A DNA stretch of 64,000 nucleotides, from positions 75,025,469-75,089,468 of the forward strand of contig NC_081847.1 of assembly GCF_963259705.1 (NCBI RefSeq), written 5' to 3'. Below are positions 1-11,734 of the stretch, piece after piece. Source of the stretch: Myotis daubentonii. Taxonomy: Eukaryota > Chordata > Mammalia > Chiroptera > Vespertilionidae. Within the stretch, counting starts at the first letter, position 1; each line of letters starts with the position of its first letter. Both the position numbers and the translations under genes were made by a program. Under the pieces are notes generated by a model. That model saw nothing but the letters and a program-made list of their open reading frames with translations, was not told the origin of the DNA and did no database searches.

Positions 1-792
1 TCTAATCCTTTTGAACATGTGGTTCAGCAAAATAGGCACACTACTTGGTGCATTTGTTTTGATAAGTGTAGCTTTCTTTTGATTATTTATGATAATACCA
101 AGTGCAGACTAGTCCATGGCCCCGGTGTATCTTGTCAAAGTAGCAGTGCCTTGGAGAAGTCTCTAAACCACTGATCTCTTAAGTCTTTGCTGAGAAATGG
201 AGCAAAATCATGGCAGGGATTCGTGGTGAAAAGTCTTTTGATCGCCTGACCAATTAGCCAAGTCATAATGCTGAATGCTCTCTACTGAAACATTCTAGTG
301 CAGGAGACTTCTTGTTGCAGAGAGATATTCAACAAAGGATGGCAAAAGGAAAGGCAAAGACATGTCAACCAGAGGAAAACAGTCATCCAAAAATTCCAGT
401 GTGAGTCAAACAATTCCTCACTGACTAAAACATGTTGTGTAGTTCCTCTCAAGATCCCTTAGCTCATATACATAGAGCATAAAACTTAGCACTCTTCAAC
501 TTAGGCATCTGTGCCCCATCCATCACCAGGGCTCAGGCAAAACTTCCAAGTCTATCCAAAGACTTCTAACTACTAATCCTGACAATTAGCAACAACCTGA
601 ATGCTAGTCTGAGACATGTGAAAAAGGTAATAGTAACAATAGATAGAAATCAATAAGTATGCTAATATTGGTATATGGCTAAAGATAATTTTACATCAAT
701 ATAGTTATATATTACATTATTATGCACTGGTTGTTACAATTGTTATTGCATTTGTAAGCTGCTTTATGTACTCATCTGGTAGAAATTAAAAT
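1..792. other. No recognised feature, AT-rich unique DNA
   Basis: No repeat family, long reading frame or RNA gene is recognised here. The sequence is moderately AT-rich with scattered stops in all frames. Confidence 0.4.
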
Positions 793-1243
793 AAAGAATT
801 GAGTGAAGATAGGAAACAATATGGAGGTTCCTTAAGAAATTAAAAATAAAGCTACCATATGATCCAGCAATCTTACTTCTGAGCATATACCCAAAGGAAA
901 CAAAATCATTATATTGAAGAGATTGCTGAACCCCCATGTTCATTGCAGCACTATTCACAGGAGCCATGAATGGAAACAGCCTAAGTGTCTGTCCATGAAT
1001 AAATAAGTGAAATAAGAGAGAACGACAAATACTGCAATGGTAACACTTACATATAGAATATAAAAAATCAAATTCATAAAAACAGGAATGGTGGTTTTCA
1101 GGGATTGGGGTGGGGAAAATGGAGAGAAGTTGGTAAAAGGATTCAACCTTCCAGTTATATGATGAATAAAGTCCAAGGATCTAATGTAAAATAGGGTGAT
1201 TATAGTTGATAATATTGAAAAAAAAGAAAAAGAATTGAGTGAA
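793..1243 (+). mobile_element. 5'-truncated LINE-1 3' end with 15-bp target duplication
   Basis: The interior resembles the end of L1 ORF2 plus 3' UTR: a run like 'ccatatgatccagcaatc', then 'atacccaaaggaaa', then 'cattgcagcactattcacag'. It ends in an A-rich tail near 1218-1231. The direct repeat aaagaattgagtgaa lies at 793-807 and again at 1229-1243, so the insert proper is 808-1228. The decay of the ORF2 end suggests an older copy than the bat L1 ends near 22.6, 50.2 and 57.8 kb. It has no coding capacity. Confidence 0.8.
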
Positions 1244-2701
1244 AAGTGCATGTGACTCCAGAAATATGTGTGAATGTAAACTTTTAAAGCAACCCATTTG
1301 TGATCTTGATTTCTGAAAGTGATTTTGACAAGGAAATAAAAAGGAACAAGTTGTGGTAGGCAGAGCCCATTGGAACAGAAAGACTGATAGCATATTGGGG
1401 TCTTCCATCAATTTTCTATAGCAGTGTTTGGGCAGCTTCCCACAGAGATGAATCCACTAATTTGCATAGCGGATGAAGATCCTCCTCTTTAACAGATGCT
1501 ATTGACGCTCTGCCCCCCTTCCCTTGGCCCACCTGGGTTACCTACACACAGCCACAGATGGAGACATTTCCAGGGCATTGGCACACTCCACCCACAGTGC
1601 CTGTTCCTGCATCTTTTCTTCTCTGCCTAAGGGCTTTAACCAGCACTCCTTGAACGGGCTCACCTCCTGTAAACACAAATGCCTCCTCCAACCAAAGGGG
1701 TGTGGAAGTCAATGGGGAAGTCAGCCTCCCCCTCTCCAGTGGGAAGATTTTAAGGTGCCCACCACACAGTATCTCAGTGGGTTGCCAGCAGGATTGAGCT
1801 TGATTTGCCCACAGCTATAACCTTATACTCAGTAGATGCCATTTAGTTAGATTTTCTTTCTTTCCTCCCCTGCTTTCCGTACTTCCTCACTTATGCTTTC
1901 TGGGATCACCTTTCAGATAAATAAAAGAAACTACATCCAAGTCCCTGTCTTAGGAGGACAGGAACTAAATGACCCTACCCTCCAATAAAATAAGTCCCAA
2001 GACTCTGTCCCTCCTTGAGGTTCAAGGTTATAAAAACATGTACAATGAGCCAGGGTGAATGGGGTAAAGCCAGCTGGCAGGGAGGAACCATGAGTTGGAG
2101 AGCAAATGCTAAGAAAGAAGAGAGACCCTAGAGTAAGGAGGCCAATGCAATTTTGAAGGTATAGTGTTGGAGAAAGTTTGGTTCCATGTGGATGACTAAG
2201 GCTGTTTCCAGCGCTTCTTGTGACCAGTGCAAGACCTGCCCAGTGTTCATGACCTCTTTCTAGTTTCCTTTTAGAGAATTGCCTCTCCCTGTTGTGTGCA
2301 TTCTTTTGGGAGGATGATTAGAGGTGGCCACTTCTCATTGGGAAAGCCACTGTATAGTCAGGAGTAAGGCCAGGCTAGGGACTAAGGTTACAAGACAGAT
2401 AACTTTAAGTCTTGAAAGAAGAAGGAAAAGATGGAAGGAAATGTCTGGAGTCTACTCATAGCAACAGAGTGTAGAGACTCCTGACCAGACCCATCTTGCC
2501 ATAAGACAGTGGCTGGCTTCCTCATTCAGATATCTGCAGATCTCTTATCCAGCCTGGTCTCTCAGCCTCTAACAATCCTGAGGTCCCAAGTAGCCTTACA
2601 GAAGATTTCCTTTTGCCTGAAATTAGCCAAAGTTGATTTGTTGTTTATAACCTGAAATCTTAATTGTTGTTTGCAATGTATGAGGAACTTGGATGGGAAA
2701 C

Positions 2702-2704
<3 letters not shown>
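1244..2704. other. No recognised feature
   Basis: This is unique-looking DNA with short reading frames only. I saw no clear repeat family or conserved gene fragment. Confidence 0.4.
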
Positions 2705-2754
<50 letters not shown>

Positions 2755-2790
2755 GAGAGAGAGGAAGGAGGGAAGATGGGAGGACACTAC
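2705..2790. repeat. (GT)n microsatellite followed by a purine tract
   Basis: About 22 uninterrupted GT units occupy 2705-2749. They are followed by GA repeats and a G/A-only stretch to about 2790. The 107-residue plus frame and 62-residue minus frame crossing it (valine-cysteine or threonine-histidine runs) are artefacts of the repeat. Confidence 0.95.
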
Positions 2791-3419
2791 TGAAAAGGTC
2801 CTAAATCTCAAAACTATAAAATATATTTGGTGCCCAGGCAGTTTTGTGATTAGATACTCATTGAGTGAACATGCTTCGGGGCAAGGAAGTGTTCTTTGTC
2901 CCTTTCACCTCTTGGAACCACTATTACCTGGGAAGATAAAGGGAAATCACCCTGAAGCCAGTAAGAACCGATGGCTCCAACAGAACTATCAGATTGCCGA
3001 GTCCAGGTGCAACTAACCAAAGCATCTAGCTGGGGCTCACGTAACACAGGAACATCCTTCTCCTCACTCTACAAGCGTGACGATAGCATGAGGGCTTAGT
3101 GAAAGAACCCAGAGTTAGAGTCTGCCTGAAACAGCTACATTTGCAGATGCCATGGCTGGAGGCACCCTCAGAGAGATAGGACAAGATGCTCTAAAAAGCC
3201 AGGATGTGGCTTAATCATCCCAGTTTGGCTGCTAAAGGAAAGAATAGCTACAGGACTAATTTGTGAACATGTGAAAGTTCTCTAGAAATCCCCCAAAAGC
3301 CATTTGGAAAACAGGAGCATAGAAGAGCCTGACCTTCCTACAATCAGGTAGGTGAGGGTTTGGAGCATTCCAGATCCTTTCTGGGACTGGTCCCAATAGA
3401 TTAGCCTAAGGAGAAGCAT
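2791..3419. other. No recognised feature
   Basis: No repeat or gene is recognised. Only short open frames are present. Confidence 0.35.
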
Positions 3420-3538
3420 TCTGGGTCAATCTCAAAGACAGAGTTCTTGAGGAAATTGCCTTGCCCTCTGAGCTTCAGTTTCTTATTCTATAAATTATGC
3501 CAATATCTACCTCATTAGGGTGCTACAAGACTTAAAGG
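3420..3538 (+). repeat. MIR-like ancient SINE fragment
   Basis: It contains a MIR-core-like stretch: 'cttgccctctgagcttcagt', 'ttcttattctataaa', and the 'tacctcattagggtg' segment. It is diverged and lies directly upstream of a Ves SINE. Confidence 0.5.
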
Positions 3539-3540
3539 AG

Positions 3541-3765
3541 CCTGGCCAGTGTTGCTCAGTGGTTTAGTGTAGCCCCATGAACCAGGAAGTCACAGTGTTC
3601 AATTTCTGGTCAGGGCACATGCCTGGGTTGCTGGCTCGATCCCCAGTAGGGGGCATGCAGGAGGCAGCCAAACAATGATTCTCTCTCATTGATGTTTCTA
3701 TCTTTCTCTCCCTCTTCCTTCTTCTCTCTGAAATCAATAAAAACATATTTTTATAAAAATATTTA
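3541..3765 (+). mobile_element. Ves SINE (bat tRNA-derived)
   Basis: The head carries the diverged tRNA-like box region 'gctcagtggtttagtg', then 'tctggtcagggcacatgcct', 'gctcgatccccagtaggg' and 'catgcaggaggcagcc'. A CT-rich stretch and the 3' end 'ctgaaatcaataaaa' with an A/T tail follow. Ves SINEs are mobilised by L1 machinery. The flanking duplication is weak (ttaaag on both sides). It is an older copy than the one at 29.3 kb. Confidence 0.9.
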
Positions 3766-3849
3766 AAGACAATAACACATATAGTTATGTTGTGTTATGT
3801 TACGTTACATTATGTATGTTGTATTGTTAGTTATATTATACACATGTGT

Positions 3850-4330
3850 GTTACTTATTAATCTACATATAAAGCCAATGATAAGTGCCTGGTGCATATA
3901 TTATTAGAGCTTGATCTCAAATATACACTGAACTCAATCTTTAATAGATTAAAGATTGACATCAAAGGAGGAAACTATAAGCTCAGAAGGACAGGGCTGA
4001 GAAAGTTCTGACTGTGACACATGCCACCCCAAGACCAGCAGGCTGAGCCAGATGACTGATTGTGCTCATAGTGAACCATTTGCCATGGTTGCTCCATTTT
4101 CCTCCTTCCCAAAACTGTGGTCTCAATTTCCATTGAAATTAGGTAAGGAACTCTGTGCCAAACCCACCATAAAGACCTATATTGCATCTGCAGGAGATAA
4201 TGGAATTTGATATTTGTCTAAATTCATTAAGAATAAACCCAAAGAAATAAATCTCAAAAAAATCGATAGACCCAAATTGATAGAAACTAAAAAATTAATG
4301 ACAAATTAGGAAAAATGTTTCCAACAAAGA
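3850..4330. other. No recognised feature
   Basis: This AT-rich unique DNA begins after a GTTAT-rich low-complexity patch at about 3780-3845. No gene or repeat family is recognised. Confidence 0.35.
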
Positions 4331-4343
4331 GTTGTTATTATTA

Positions 4344-4375
<32 letters not shown>

Positions 4376-4376
4376 T
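4331..4376. repeat. (TTA)n microsatellite
   Basis: An almost pure TTA/TTAT run of about 45 bp with minor interruptions at its start. Confidence 0.9.
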
Positions 4377-4489
4377 CCTTAAGGGTTGGATTACCCTTCA
4401 AAGCAATAGAAGATAAATGCTGACACAGGGAAACGCAGTCTAAGGACCACGTTCACATAAGAAGAACCATAAATGGCAAATAAAGGAGT

Positions 4490-5077
4490 TTTAAAAGGTT
4501 CAGCCTACTCACAATCAAAGAAATGCAAATTAAGACAGCAATGTGATTTTATTTGTAATCTATTGCATTTGCAAAGATTAAAGAAAACTCAATATTGGTG
4601 ACAGTTGAGCAGGTTAGGCAGACATACACTGCAGGTGGGAGTATAAATTAGTTCAAATTCCTAAAGGGTAATTTGGCAATATGTATCAAGGATGCTGAAA
4701 TTATTCATACTTAAGGATTTCATCCTAAGGAAATAATTGGAAATGTGAACAAATATTTATTTACAAAAATGTTCATTATAAAATTACTTATGATGGCAAA
4801 CAAATGGATCAACCTGACTATAAAACAACAGGAAAGTGAGTAAATAGCATATGGTTCATCCATATTGCAGAATGTTAGGGAGGCATTAAAGAACATGCTG
4901 AAAGAAAACAGGTTTGCAAAACAATACATGATTCAACTGTGTAAAAATAAAATTGCATTTACACATATTGTACATGCATACAAAAAGGACTGGCATTTTG
5001 TACTCCAAAATATTCACATGGTTATTCCCGTGAAAGTTAATAGGACTTCAGATTCTACCTTTCTGGGTTTTAGCATG
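4490..5077 (+). mobile_element. Ancient LINE-1 / half-L1 3' region
   Basis: The order of motifs matches the end of an old L1-lineage element: 'caatcaaagaaatgcaaatt', 'gcaggtgggagtataaatta', 'agggtaatttggcaatatgt', 'catcctaaggaaataattgg' and 'gcagaatgttagggaggcat'. The same order recurs at 47.38-47.96 kb. It is heavily diverged, with no usable reading frame. Boundaries are approximate. Confidence 0.6.
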
Positions 5078-5251
5078 AAGAAATAAGGAGAGCCCAGCCA
5101 GCGTGGCTCAGTGGTTGAGTGTCAACCTGTGAACCAGGAGGTTACAGTTCGATTCCTGGTCAGGCCACATGCACAAGTTGCAGGCTTGATCCCCAGTGTG
5201 GGGCATGCAGGAGGCAGCCAATGGATGATTCTCTCTCATCATTGATGTCTT

Positions 5252-5301
<50 letters not shown>

Positions 5302-5362
5302 TCTCTCTCTCCATCTCTGAAATCAATAAAAATATATATTTTAAAAAAAAAGAAATAAGGAG
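5078..5362 (+). mobile_element. Ves SINE with 13-bp target duplication
   Basis: The SINE spans 5091-5349. It has a tRNA-like head ('gtggctcagtggttgagtgt'), the 'cttgatccccagtgtgggg' and 'catgcaggaggcagcc' segments, a pure CT tract, and the 'ctgaaatcaataaaaa' end. The repeat aagaaataaggag flanks it at 5078-5090 and 5350-5362. The 79-residue plus frame and 90-residue minus frame come from this SINE and its CT run. Confidence 0.95.
5257..5312. repeat. (CT)n tract inside a Ves SINE
   Basis: A CT run with one C interruption, expanded from the pyrimidine-rich 3' part of the SINE. Confidence 0.9.
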
Positions 5363-5634
5363 GACAGCACTGACAAGCATTGCTCAGTGGTTAGAGCATC
5401 AGTCTGCCCACTGGAGGGTTGAGGGTTTGATTCCAGGTACAAGGGCATGTACCTGGGTTGCAGGTTCAATTCCTATCACCAGTGGGAGTGCGTGCAGGAG
5501 GCAAGCAATCAATGTGTCTCTCTCACATCAATGTTTTTCCCTCTCTCCCCCTCTATCCCCCTTTCTCCCACTCTCTCTAAAAATCAATGGAAAAAATATC
5601 CTCAGGTGAGGATTAACAAGAACAAAAAAAAAAA
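5355..5634 (+). mobile_element. Ves-related SINE, subfamily ending in 'aggattaaca'
   Basis: The body (about 5365-5619) has the head 'cattgctcagtggttagagc', then 'gtgcaggaggcaagcaatca'. Its distinct 3' end is 'atggaaaaaatatcctcagg' followed by 'tgaggattaaca' and an A tail. The repeat aaggaggac appears just before (5356-5364) and after (about 5634). The left copy overlaps the right duplication of the preceding Ves SINE. The same 3' subtype occurs at 6188 and 9972. Confidence 0.9.
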
Positions 5635-5639
5635 GAAGG

Positions 5640-6187
5640 AGGACTTATGCCTGGATCCAATCAGATGGAAACTTAGAGTCCTCGACATGCAGAATTTTTC
5701 TTAATGATATCCTGACACTCATAAGACGACAACATTTGGGTTAGATAAATTTAAGAATGAAAAGGGGGATTTAAGAGTAAAATACAAGGGAGATTTTTAA
5801 ATTAATAGAGAAAATGCTACACAACTATATATTGATGGTCTTGAAAAAACTCTGCAGGTAATTTTCTAGAAAATTACAATATTATAATGACAAAAATTGA
5901 TTCAATAAATATTAGGAAATATAAGTAAACTGATCCTGATGAAAGTTCTAGCCAATGCAATAAGCCAAGAAGCAGAAATAAGTTTTTAACTACTGACAAT
6001 ACAGATCAAATAGGTATTTGCAAATGTTATTGTTGTAAACTTGGAACACATAAAATAATAGAAGAATTTGAAAAACTAGTAGAATTTGTTAGATAACAAG
6101 ATACAAAACAAATCTATATAAAATCTATAAATTTCCAAGAGATCAGCTGTAGACATGTATAAAATTAAATGAAAAATACCCAATCCA
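5640..6187 (+). mobile_element. Probable ancient L1 ORF2 remnant (reverse-transcriptase region)
   Basis: The stretch 'ctagccaatgcaataagcca' at about 5949-5968, followed by 'gaagcagaaataag' and a run near 'agataacaagatacaaaaca', resembles a decayed L1 ORF2 reverse-transcriptase segment. No frame survives. The identification is tentative, and the region is otherwise AT-rich. Confidence 0.4.
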
Positions 6188-6434
6188 GCCGTAGCCAGTT
6201 TGGCTTAGTATATAGAGCATTCGCCTACAGACTGAAGGGTCCTGGGTTTGATTGCAGTCAAGGGCACATACCTCAATTACAGGCTCGATCCCTGGCCCCA
6301 GTCGGGACTATGCAGGAGACAACTAATCAATGTGTCTCCCTCACACTGATGTTTCTCCCTCCCTTCCACTCTCTCTAAAAGTCAATGGAAAAATATCCTC
6401 AGGTGAGGATTAACAACAAAAAATAGCCAATCCA
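6172..6434 (+). mobile_element. Ves SINE, 'aggattaaca' subfamily, with target duplication
   Basis: The body at about 6188-6418 has the head 'agtttggcttagtatataga', then 'cgatccctggccccagtcgg', and ends 'atcctcaggtgaggattaac'. Near-identical direct repeats flank it: aaaaatacccaatcca at 6172-6187, and the same with one change (aaaaatagccaatcca) ending at 6434. The 69-residue frame over it is a SINE artefact. Confidence 0.9.
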
Positions 6435-7705
6435 TAGTAAAAAGATAATTGATAATCACATTCAGTGCCTCAATGATCTCCTGAATGAATCTTCCTGGAC
6501 ACCAGCAATTATGCATAGCATCAGGGTGACATACGGCTTCCCCTAATTCTATGCCCCCAGTCCTGGCTGTTTAGGGACTTTATATGTGACATTATCATCT
6601 GAAGCATATTGAAGAATATCAGGTTTTTGTCAATACTTTCTATTTGGTTAAAGTCAAATTTTTGCTTTTCTTTTCATGGATTTCCATATTAAAGGAGCTT
6701 GAACAGCCGAACTGGAAAGTCAGTCATTGCTTTAGTTAGATATTATTTATCTGAGTAGTAATTCTCCAAGACATAGGAATCAGTCACCCCAGACTCTCCC
6801 ATCTATGGAAATCCAATGACCTATACTAAGAGAATGCTCAGGCAATGACAAGACAGTCATAACTCATTCTTCTACCTGTGGCTAGAAATTACCTTTTGAC
6901 ATTTTTTAGGGGACATTATAAGTTCAGAGGCATTAAAACGCATGAGGTAAGGAAGCATGCATCATAGAACTACCAAATAGGGAATATCCTAGAAATGTAA
7001 AGAGCACAACAAACTTATTTATGAATGAAAGTAAGGACAACCAAATCTGGTTGCATCTACCAAACCAATGATGGGATATTTTGTGATACAGAGAATGGTG
7101 ATAATCTTCATGATGCAGTGAAGAGAATGAATGGCAAGGAGTGGAGGTGGGGACAGGGATAGGAATGGATGACGGTGGGAGTTGAGATGAAAATGATGAG
7201 GAATGGTTAACAGCAGGTACTGGGATGAAGATGGGAATGATGAAGAGGAAGCTGGGGCACAGCACCACTCATAGGGTGAAATATCCTCATGAAAGCCTGG
7301 AGAAAGAATAAAGAAAAATCATTCTGGGTTACTCCCTTCTCTTAGTTAAGGTATCTTAGGTGTAACCAAGGAAAGTTTTAAGCTTCCTGTGTTTCTATCT
7401 AATCTTTTGAATGGCATTCTCAATCAGAGACTCCCTTTATCCCAGGTGACCTAAGAATTCCTTCTGTTTGATCTTCCTGGTAGAACTTCTGAACCAATTC
7501 CAGTTCTGGTAAGTAGGTCAGTCTTGTGAGTTGCTGTACCCTCAGCCTCAGTTAAACTCCCCAGTAGTGAACATATAAGCAAGCGAATATCAAGTCAGGT
7601 CACCCGCATTGAATTACATAGGAGAAAAAGTTAAAAGTCTTGGTAGACTTTACATGCAGACTATGGGCAAGAAGGGTGTAGAGGAACCTTCATTTGATAC
7701 TTAAT
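6435..7705. other. No recognised feature
   Basis: Unique-looking AT-rich DNA. The 111-residue minus frame at 6933-7268 has low-complexity serine/proline/histidine composition from GA-rich sequence, with no recognisable domain. Confidence 0.4.
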
Positions 7706-7945
7706 ATATGCATGCCCTGTCCTCTGTGTTTTGTGTATACTTTCACATTTAATTCATTCAACAACCTTACATGATAAGATAATACTTTCATTTTACAGAT
7801 GGAGAAATTGGGGCTCATATTGCCTCTCTTACTCAACTACACGCCTCATAGAGGCAGGGACAATGACTATTTTACATACCAATCTATCTCCAGGGGCTAA
7901 CATGCAGCTGGCACATAGTAGGTACTCAGTGACTAATTACTAAAT
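7706..7945 (+). repeat. Ancient MIR/L2-like fragments
   Basis: An antisense-MIR-like stretch ('ttcattcaacaaccttacat', 'cattttacagatggagaaat') is followed by an L2-3'-like stretch ('gaggcagggacaatgact', 'ctggcacatagtaggtactc'). Both are diverged. The 70-residue frame over them is not a gene. Confidence 0.5.
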
Positions 7946-9760
7946 TGACTGTTTCCAAATAAAGACACCAGCTGGCAAATGGCCATCCCAACCAGATCTG
8001 ACTCTTTCCTGTGCTGCTGTTCTAGTACACTATTGAGGATTTAAGATTTCTTTGAGTTTTCAAGAAAATTTTTATGTTAAACCAAAACTTTTCCAGTTCC
8101 CTGTTCCCTCTGGAAGCATCCTGGGATGTTTTGAGGGGACAGGCACATGTGGAAGATGTAACTGAAGGGCTGAAGTAGCTCTAGACATGACTGTGGTCCC
8201 CACAAATATCCCCTGTGGGCCTCATTATATATTTGAGCAAACACTACCTTCATTCACGGCAAAATTTCCTGTTTGCATGGTGGATCAATTCCTCATCAAA
8301 TTTTAATGTGGGGTTCAAACCGTCTGTGGTGTTTTAATTAGGCCTAAGATCGCAAAGTGTCTGAGGCAGGGCTGAGCCTCATCCAAGTCCCTACTGCTCG
8401 CTGGGATGTTGCCAGGAGAGGTGGAGAGGGGGCTGAGCAGAGCCGGCTGGGCCAGCGCCAGGCAGGGCAGACCCTCTTCCTAGGGGCACTGTGCTCTCTA
8501 GTGGTGACAATCTGGATAGAAATGGTGCAGCCCCATGAGGTTTAGAGACCGCTCCTGATTCCTTCTAGCCTCCGAGAATTGGCCAGCTGCTTGTCTCTCA
8601 TGCTTTCTTCTTTCCTTGCTTTCCTCTCTCTCTCTTTTTTCCTTACTACAAAATAGAGTGTCTCAGTGGCTTGATGAAGCAGGCAAACACTGACCAATTC
8701 AAATTGTGTGCCCAGCACTGTACTGGGGGGTGGGAAGAGAGAGATAAATAAGACACGGGACCTTCCCTCAAGTTGCTCATAATGGAGAAGATGGATGTAC
8801 ATACAGTTCTACATAACGGTGGTATGACAGACATCTATGACACTAATGTGGTGGCAGCTCCAGTGCCCAGTTTAATAGAAGGTCTGGCAGGCCTTCATCC
8901 AAAGCCAAAGTGGTTATTTTCAGAGCCAGATAGTCAAAACATAAGGCTATTGATCAAAATGGATCAGTGGGTAGATCTAAAGCTTGATGTCCAATAGCCC
9001 TCACTAACCCTACCACTTCCCCGTGTTGATCCCTTCCTCAGCACAGCGCCTCCAGAAGCATCTTCTAAGCTTTGCTTCTGCCACTGACCAAACAGATCAT
9101 GGTGTCAGGAACTAACCGTCCAAAAACTCTTCCCTTTGGGAGGCCTCTCTCCTTGTCCAGCCTAAGTACATGAAGTTGTAGCTCGTTTGCATTTTAGGAT
9201 ACCCCATGCCCATTACCATATTTAAGGCTCTGAGAAGTTCTGCAGAAAAGGAACCTAGGTTACTTTATTGAACCCTAGGTTCTCTAAGCTCAGTTGCACA
9301 TAGAACACTTGTTTTCTTGAAACACTAGTTAACATCTTCCTTTATCACTAATACTTTCTGAATCCAGGCTTTGCACAATAAAACCTATGACTGATCAGGA
9401 CTAGCCACACTTTCGAATGGACAGGACAAGCAAGTCACAGAGTGCACAGCATTATAGCCAATGTTATGTCTAAGAGAATGAAGCCATTGCTTAACATCCA
9501 GATGCTCTCATTCATATAGCGAAGACACAATTTGATAAAATACAACTCTAATAGGGACCAGGTAAGGAAGGCTGTTCCATAGAAGTAGTTCACAAGAAGG
9601 CAATTCAATAGAAATAGAAGAAATTGAGGCCTATCGAAAGGCTCATGGATTGGTGCTTTTATTAGACTCAGGGGAGGGAAATGGCAAACCTTGTGTTTGA
9701 CTGAAATTACCAATATGTTTTCAAGGCATTTACCAATAACAGAACATAATAGCTGAATAC
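7946..9760. other. Mostly unique DNA
   Basis: No repeat is clearly recognised. The part at 8250-8540, with 'ttttaatgtggggttcaaac' and 'gtgttttaattaggcctaag', is repeat-free and could include conserved non-coding sequence, but nothing proves this by eye. The short open frames at 8357-8997 show no domain. Confidence 0.35.
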
Positions 9761-9761
9761 A

Positions 9762-9895
9762 ACAGTTCTCAAATTTGGCTGAGCATCAAAATTCCTTGGG
9801 GCATTTGTTGATTGTGCCAATTCCTGGGCTTCGGTCCTCGGTGCTCTGATTCTGTAGAAGTGAGGTATTGTTGACGCTGTATTGCTATAGTTCAC
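9762..9895 (+). mobile_element. Possible ancient hAT-Charlie MITE remnant
   Basis: It begins like an old mammalian Charlie terminal repeat ('aacagttctcaaatttggct'). The continuation 'gagcatcaaaattccttggg' and 'gctctgattctgtagaagtg' resembles the inside of MER5-type elements. The right end is not clear. Confidence 0.4.
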
Positions 9896-9971
9896 CATTG
9901 TTGTCAGATGCGTCCTGTGAAATACCAGTTCCACGGGATGCTAACACATCTTACACAAAAGTGTCCATGTT

Positions 9972-10128
9972 GCCTGGCCAGTGCTTCTCAGTGGTTAGAG
10001 CATCGGCCGGTGCATCAAAGGCCTATGGGTTCAATTTCCGGTCAAGGGCACATGGGTTGCAAGTTCGATCCCTAACCCTGATCAGGGCGAATATGGAAGG
10101 CAACCAATTGATGTCTCTTTCACACTGA

Positions 10129-10189
<61 letters not shown>

Positions 10190-10262
10190 CCTCCTTCCTC
10201 CCTTTTACTTTTTCAAAAAGTCAATGGAAAAAATATTCTCAGGTAAGGATTAACAAAAAAAA
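9972..10262 (+). mobile_element. Ves SINE, 'aggattaaca' subfamily, with long CT tract
   Basis: The head is 'gcctggccagtgcttctcag'. It then has 'ggtcaagggcacatgggttg' and ends 'ctcaggtaaggattaaca' plus A tail. A pure CT run of about 55 bp fills 10132-10187. An imperfect flanking repeat (tgtccatgtt / tgttcacatt) is plausible as a decayed target duplication. Confidence 0.85.
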
Positions 10263-10890
10263 TGTTCACATTAATAATGATATGTGTTGAGCTCATAGTG
10301 TGTGTCAGACACCTTGGTAAGATAAAGATATTTATGATATTGATCAAATGGATCAATGGATAAATATTGATGCTCAATGGTCAATACCCCTCACTACCCT
10401 CTGAGAGAGACAGACAGAGAGATCTTACTTGATCCTCACACAACCCAATGAGATTATCTTCCACTTTCTGGGCAGGGAAACCAGGCATAGAGAGATTGAT
10501 AACTTTCCCATGGTCACACAATTAAAAATGGCACCATCTGTTGAAATGCCAAAGGTGATAGCCAGTTGATGGCTGATGGGATGGCGGTGTCATTCACTGA
10601 GATGGGAAATAGGAAAGGAAGCTATTATGGGGAGGAGCAGAAAGAAAGGGTGTGTCAATTTCAAACACTCTTCATTTGAGGTGCTATCAGACATCCAGGT
10701 AGAAATGTCCACCAGGCGTCAAGTGTATGAGTATGAGGTCCATGGAGGACATTTGGGTGGGAGTTAAAGAGGTGAGAGTTGACAATGAATAGGTGGTAGT
10801 TGAGGCCATTCTTGGCCTCTGTTCCTCTTTTCTGAAATAAGAGTTAACAGTTACCTTCAATATGACTTATATATTGTTATATATGCTCCT
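10263..10890. other. Unique DNA with a small antisense MIR/L2-like patch
   Basis: The only recognisable part is about 10420-10530 ('cttgatcctcacacaaccca', 'gggaaaccaggcatagagag'), typical of old antisense MIR/L2 sequence. The rest is unassigned. Confidence 0.4.
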
Positions 10891-11475
10891 CATTAAGTTA
10901 AACATAGAATTACCATATGACCCACTGCTAGGTATATACCCAAAAGAATTAAAAACAGATACCCAAACCAAAATTTGCACACAAATGTTCATAGCAGGTC
11001 TATTCATAATAGCCAAAGGTTAAAAACAATTCAAATGTCCAAAAACCAATGAATGGATAAACTAAATGTGGTATATGTATGCAATGGCATATTATTTAGC
11101 CATTAAAAAAGAATAAAGTATTGATGCATGCTACAAGAATCACTGGTGAAACATGTTGATGAACCTTGAAAACATTAATGTAAGTTAAAAAGCTGGACAC
11201 AAAAGGGCACATAATGTATAATTCCACTTATATCAAATTTTCAGAATAGGTAAATCTATAGAGACAGAAAGTAGATTGGTGGTTGCCAGAGCTGAGGGGT
11301 TGAGGGAATGGGGAATGACAGCTTAATGGGTATGAGCTTTCCTTTCAAGGAGACTGAAAAGTTCTGGAACTAGATAGTGTTGATAGTTATACGACATTAT
11401 GAACGTTCTTAATGCCACTGAATTGTACACTTCAAAATTTTATTATGCAATAAACCATAATAAAGAGAAGTTACA
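10891..11475 (+). mobile_element. Older LINE-1 3' end (L1MB-like)
   Basis: The order of motifs is ORF2 end then 3' UTR: 'gaattaccatatgacccact', 'taggtatatacccaaaagaa', 'gttcatagcaggtctattca', 'atgaatggataaact', 'ggttgccagagctgaggggt', and 'ccactgaattgtacacttca' near the end. The frame is broken throughout. It predates the bat-specific L1 copies nearby. Confidence 0.8.
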
Positions 11476-11734
11476 GATTAAACATAAATTGTAAAGGCAG
11501 TGCTGGTCAAGACTAATTATGGGGCTTTGAGTGAAGAAGCCTAGGAAAATTTGGTTTATCTTTGGCAAAATATAGTCTGGTTCTGATATATAAAAAGCAA
11601 CCACATAATTCCTGGTTCATATAAACCCAGGAATATAACCTTCTTTCAATAAATTTGTCCTAGACAGAGGAGTCCACGTGAAGCAAGTGGCCACCTGCCA
11701 TCTAATGGATTCCTCTTCATGTCCTCCCTCCTGT

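Noticed and set aside
3850..3890. Possible bat Helitron end ('catataaagccaatga')
   Set aside because: Only a faint likeness. There is no CTAG-ending hairpin terminus and no second end. I found no Helitron in the window.
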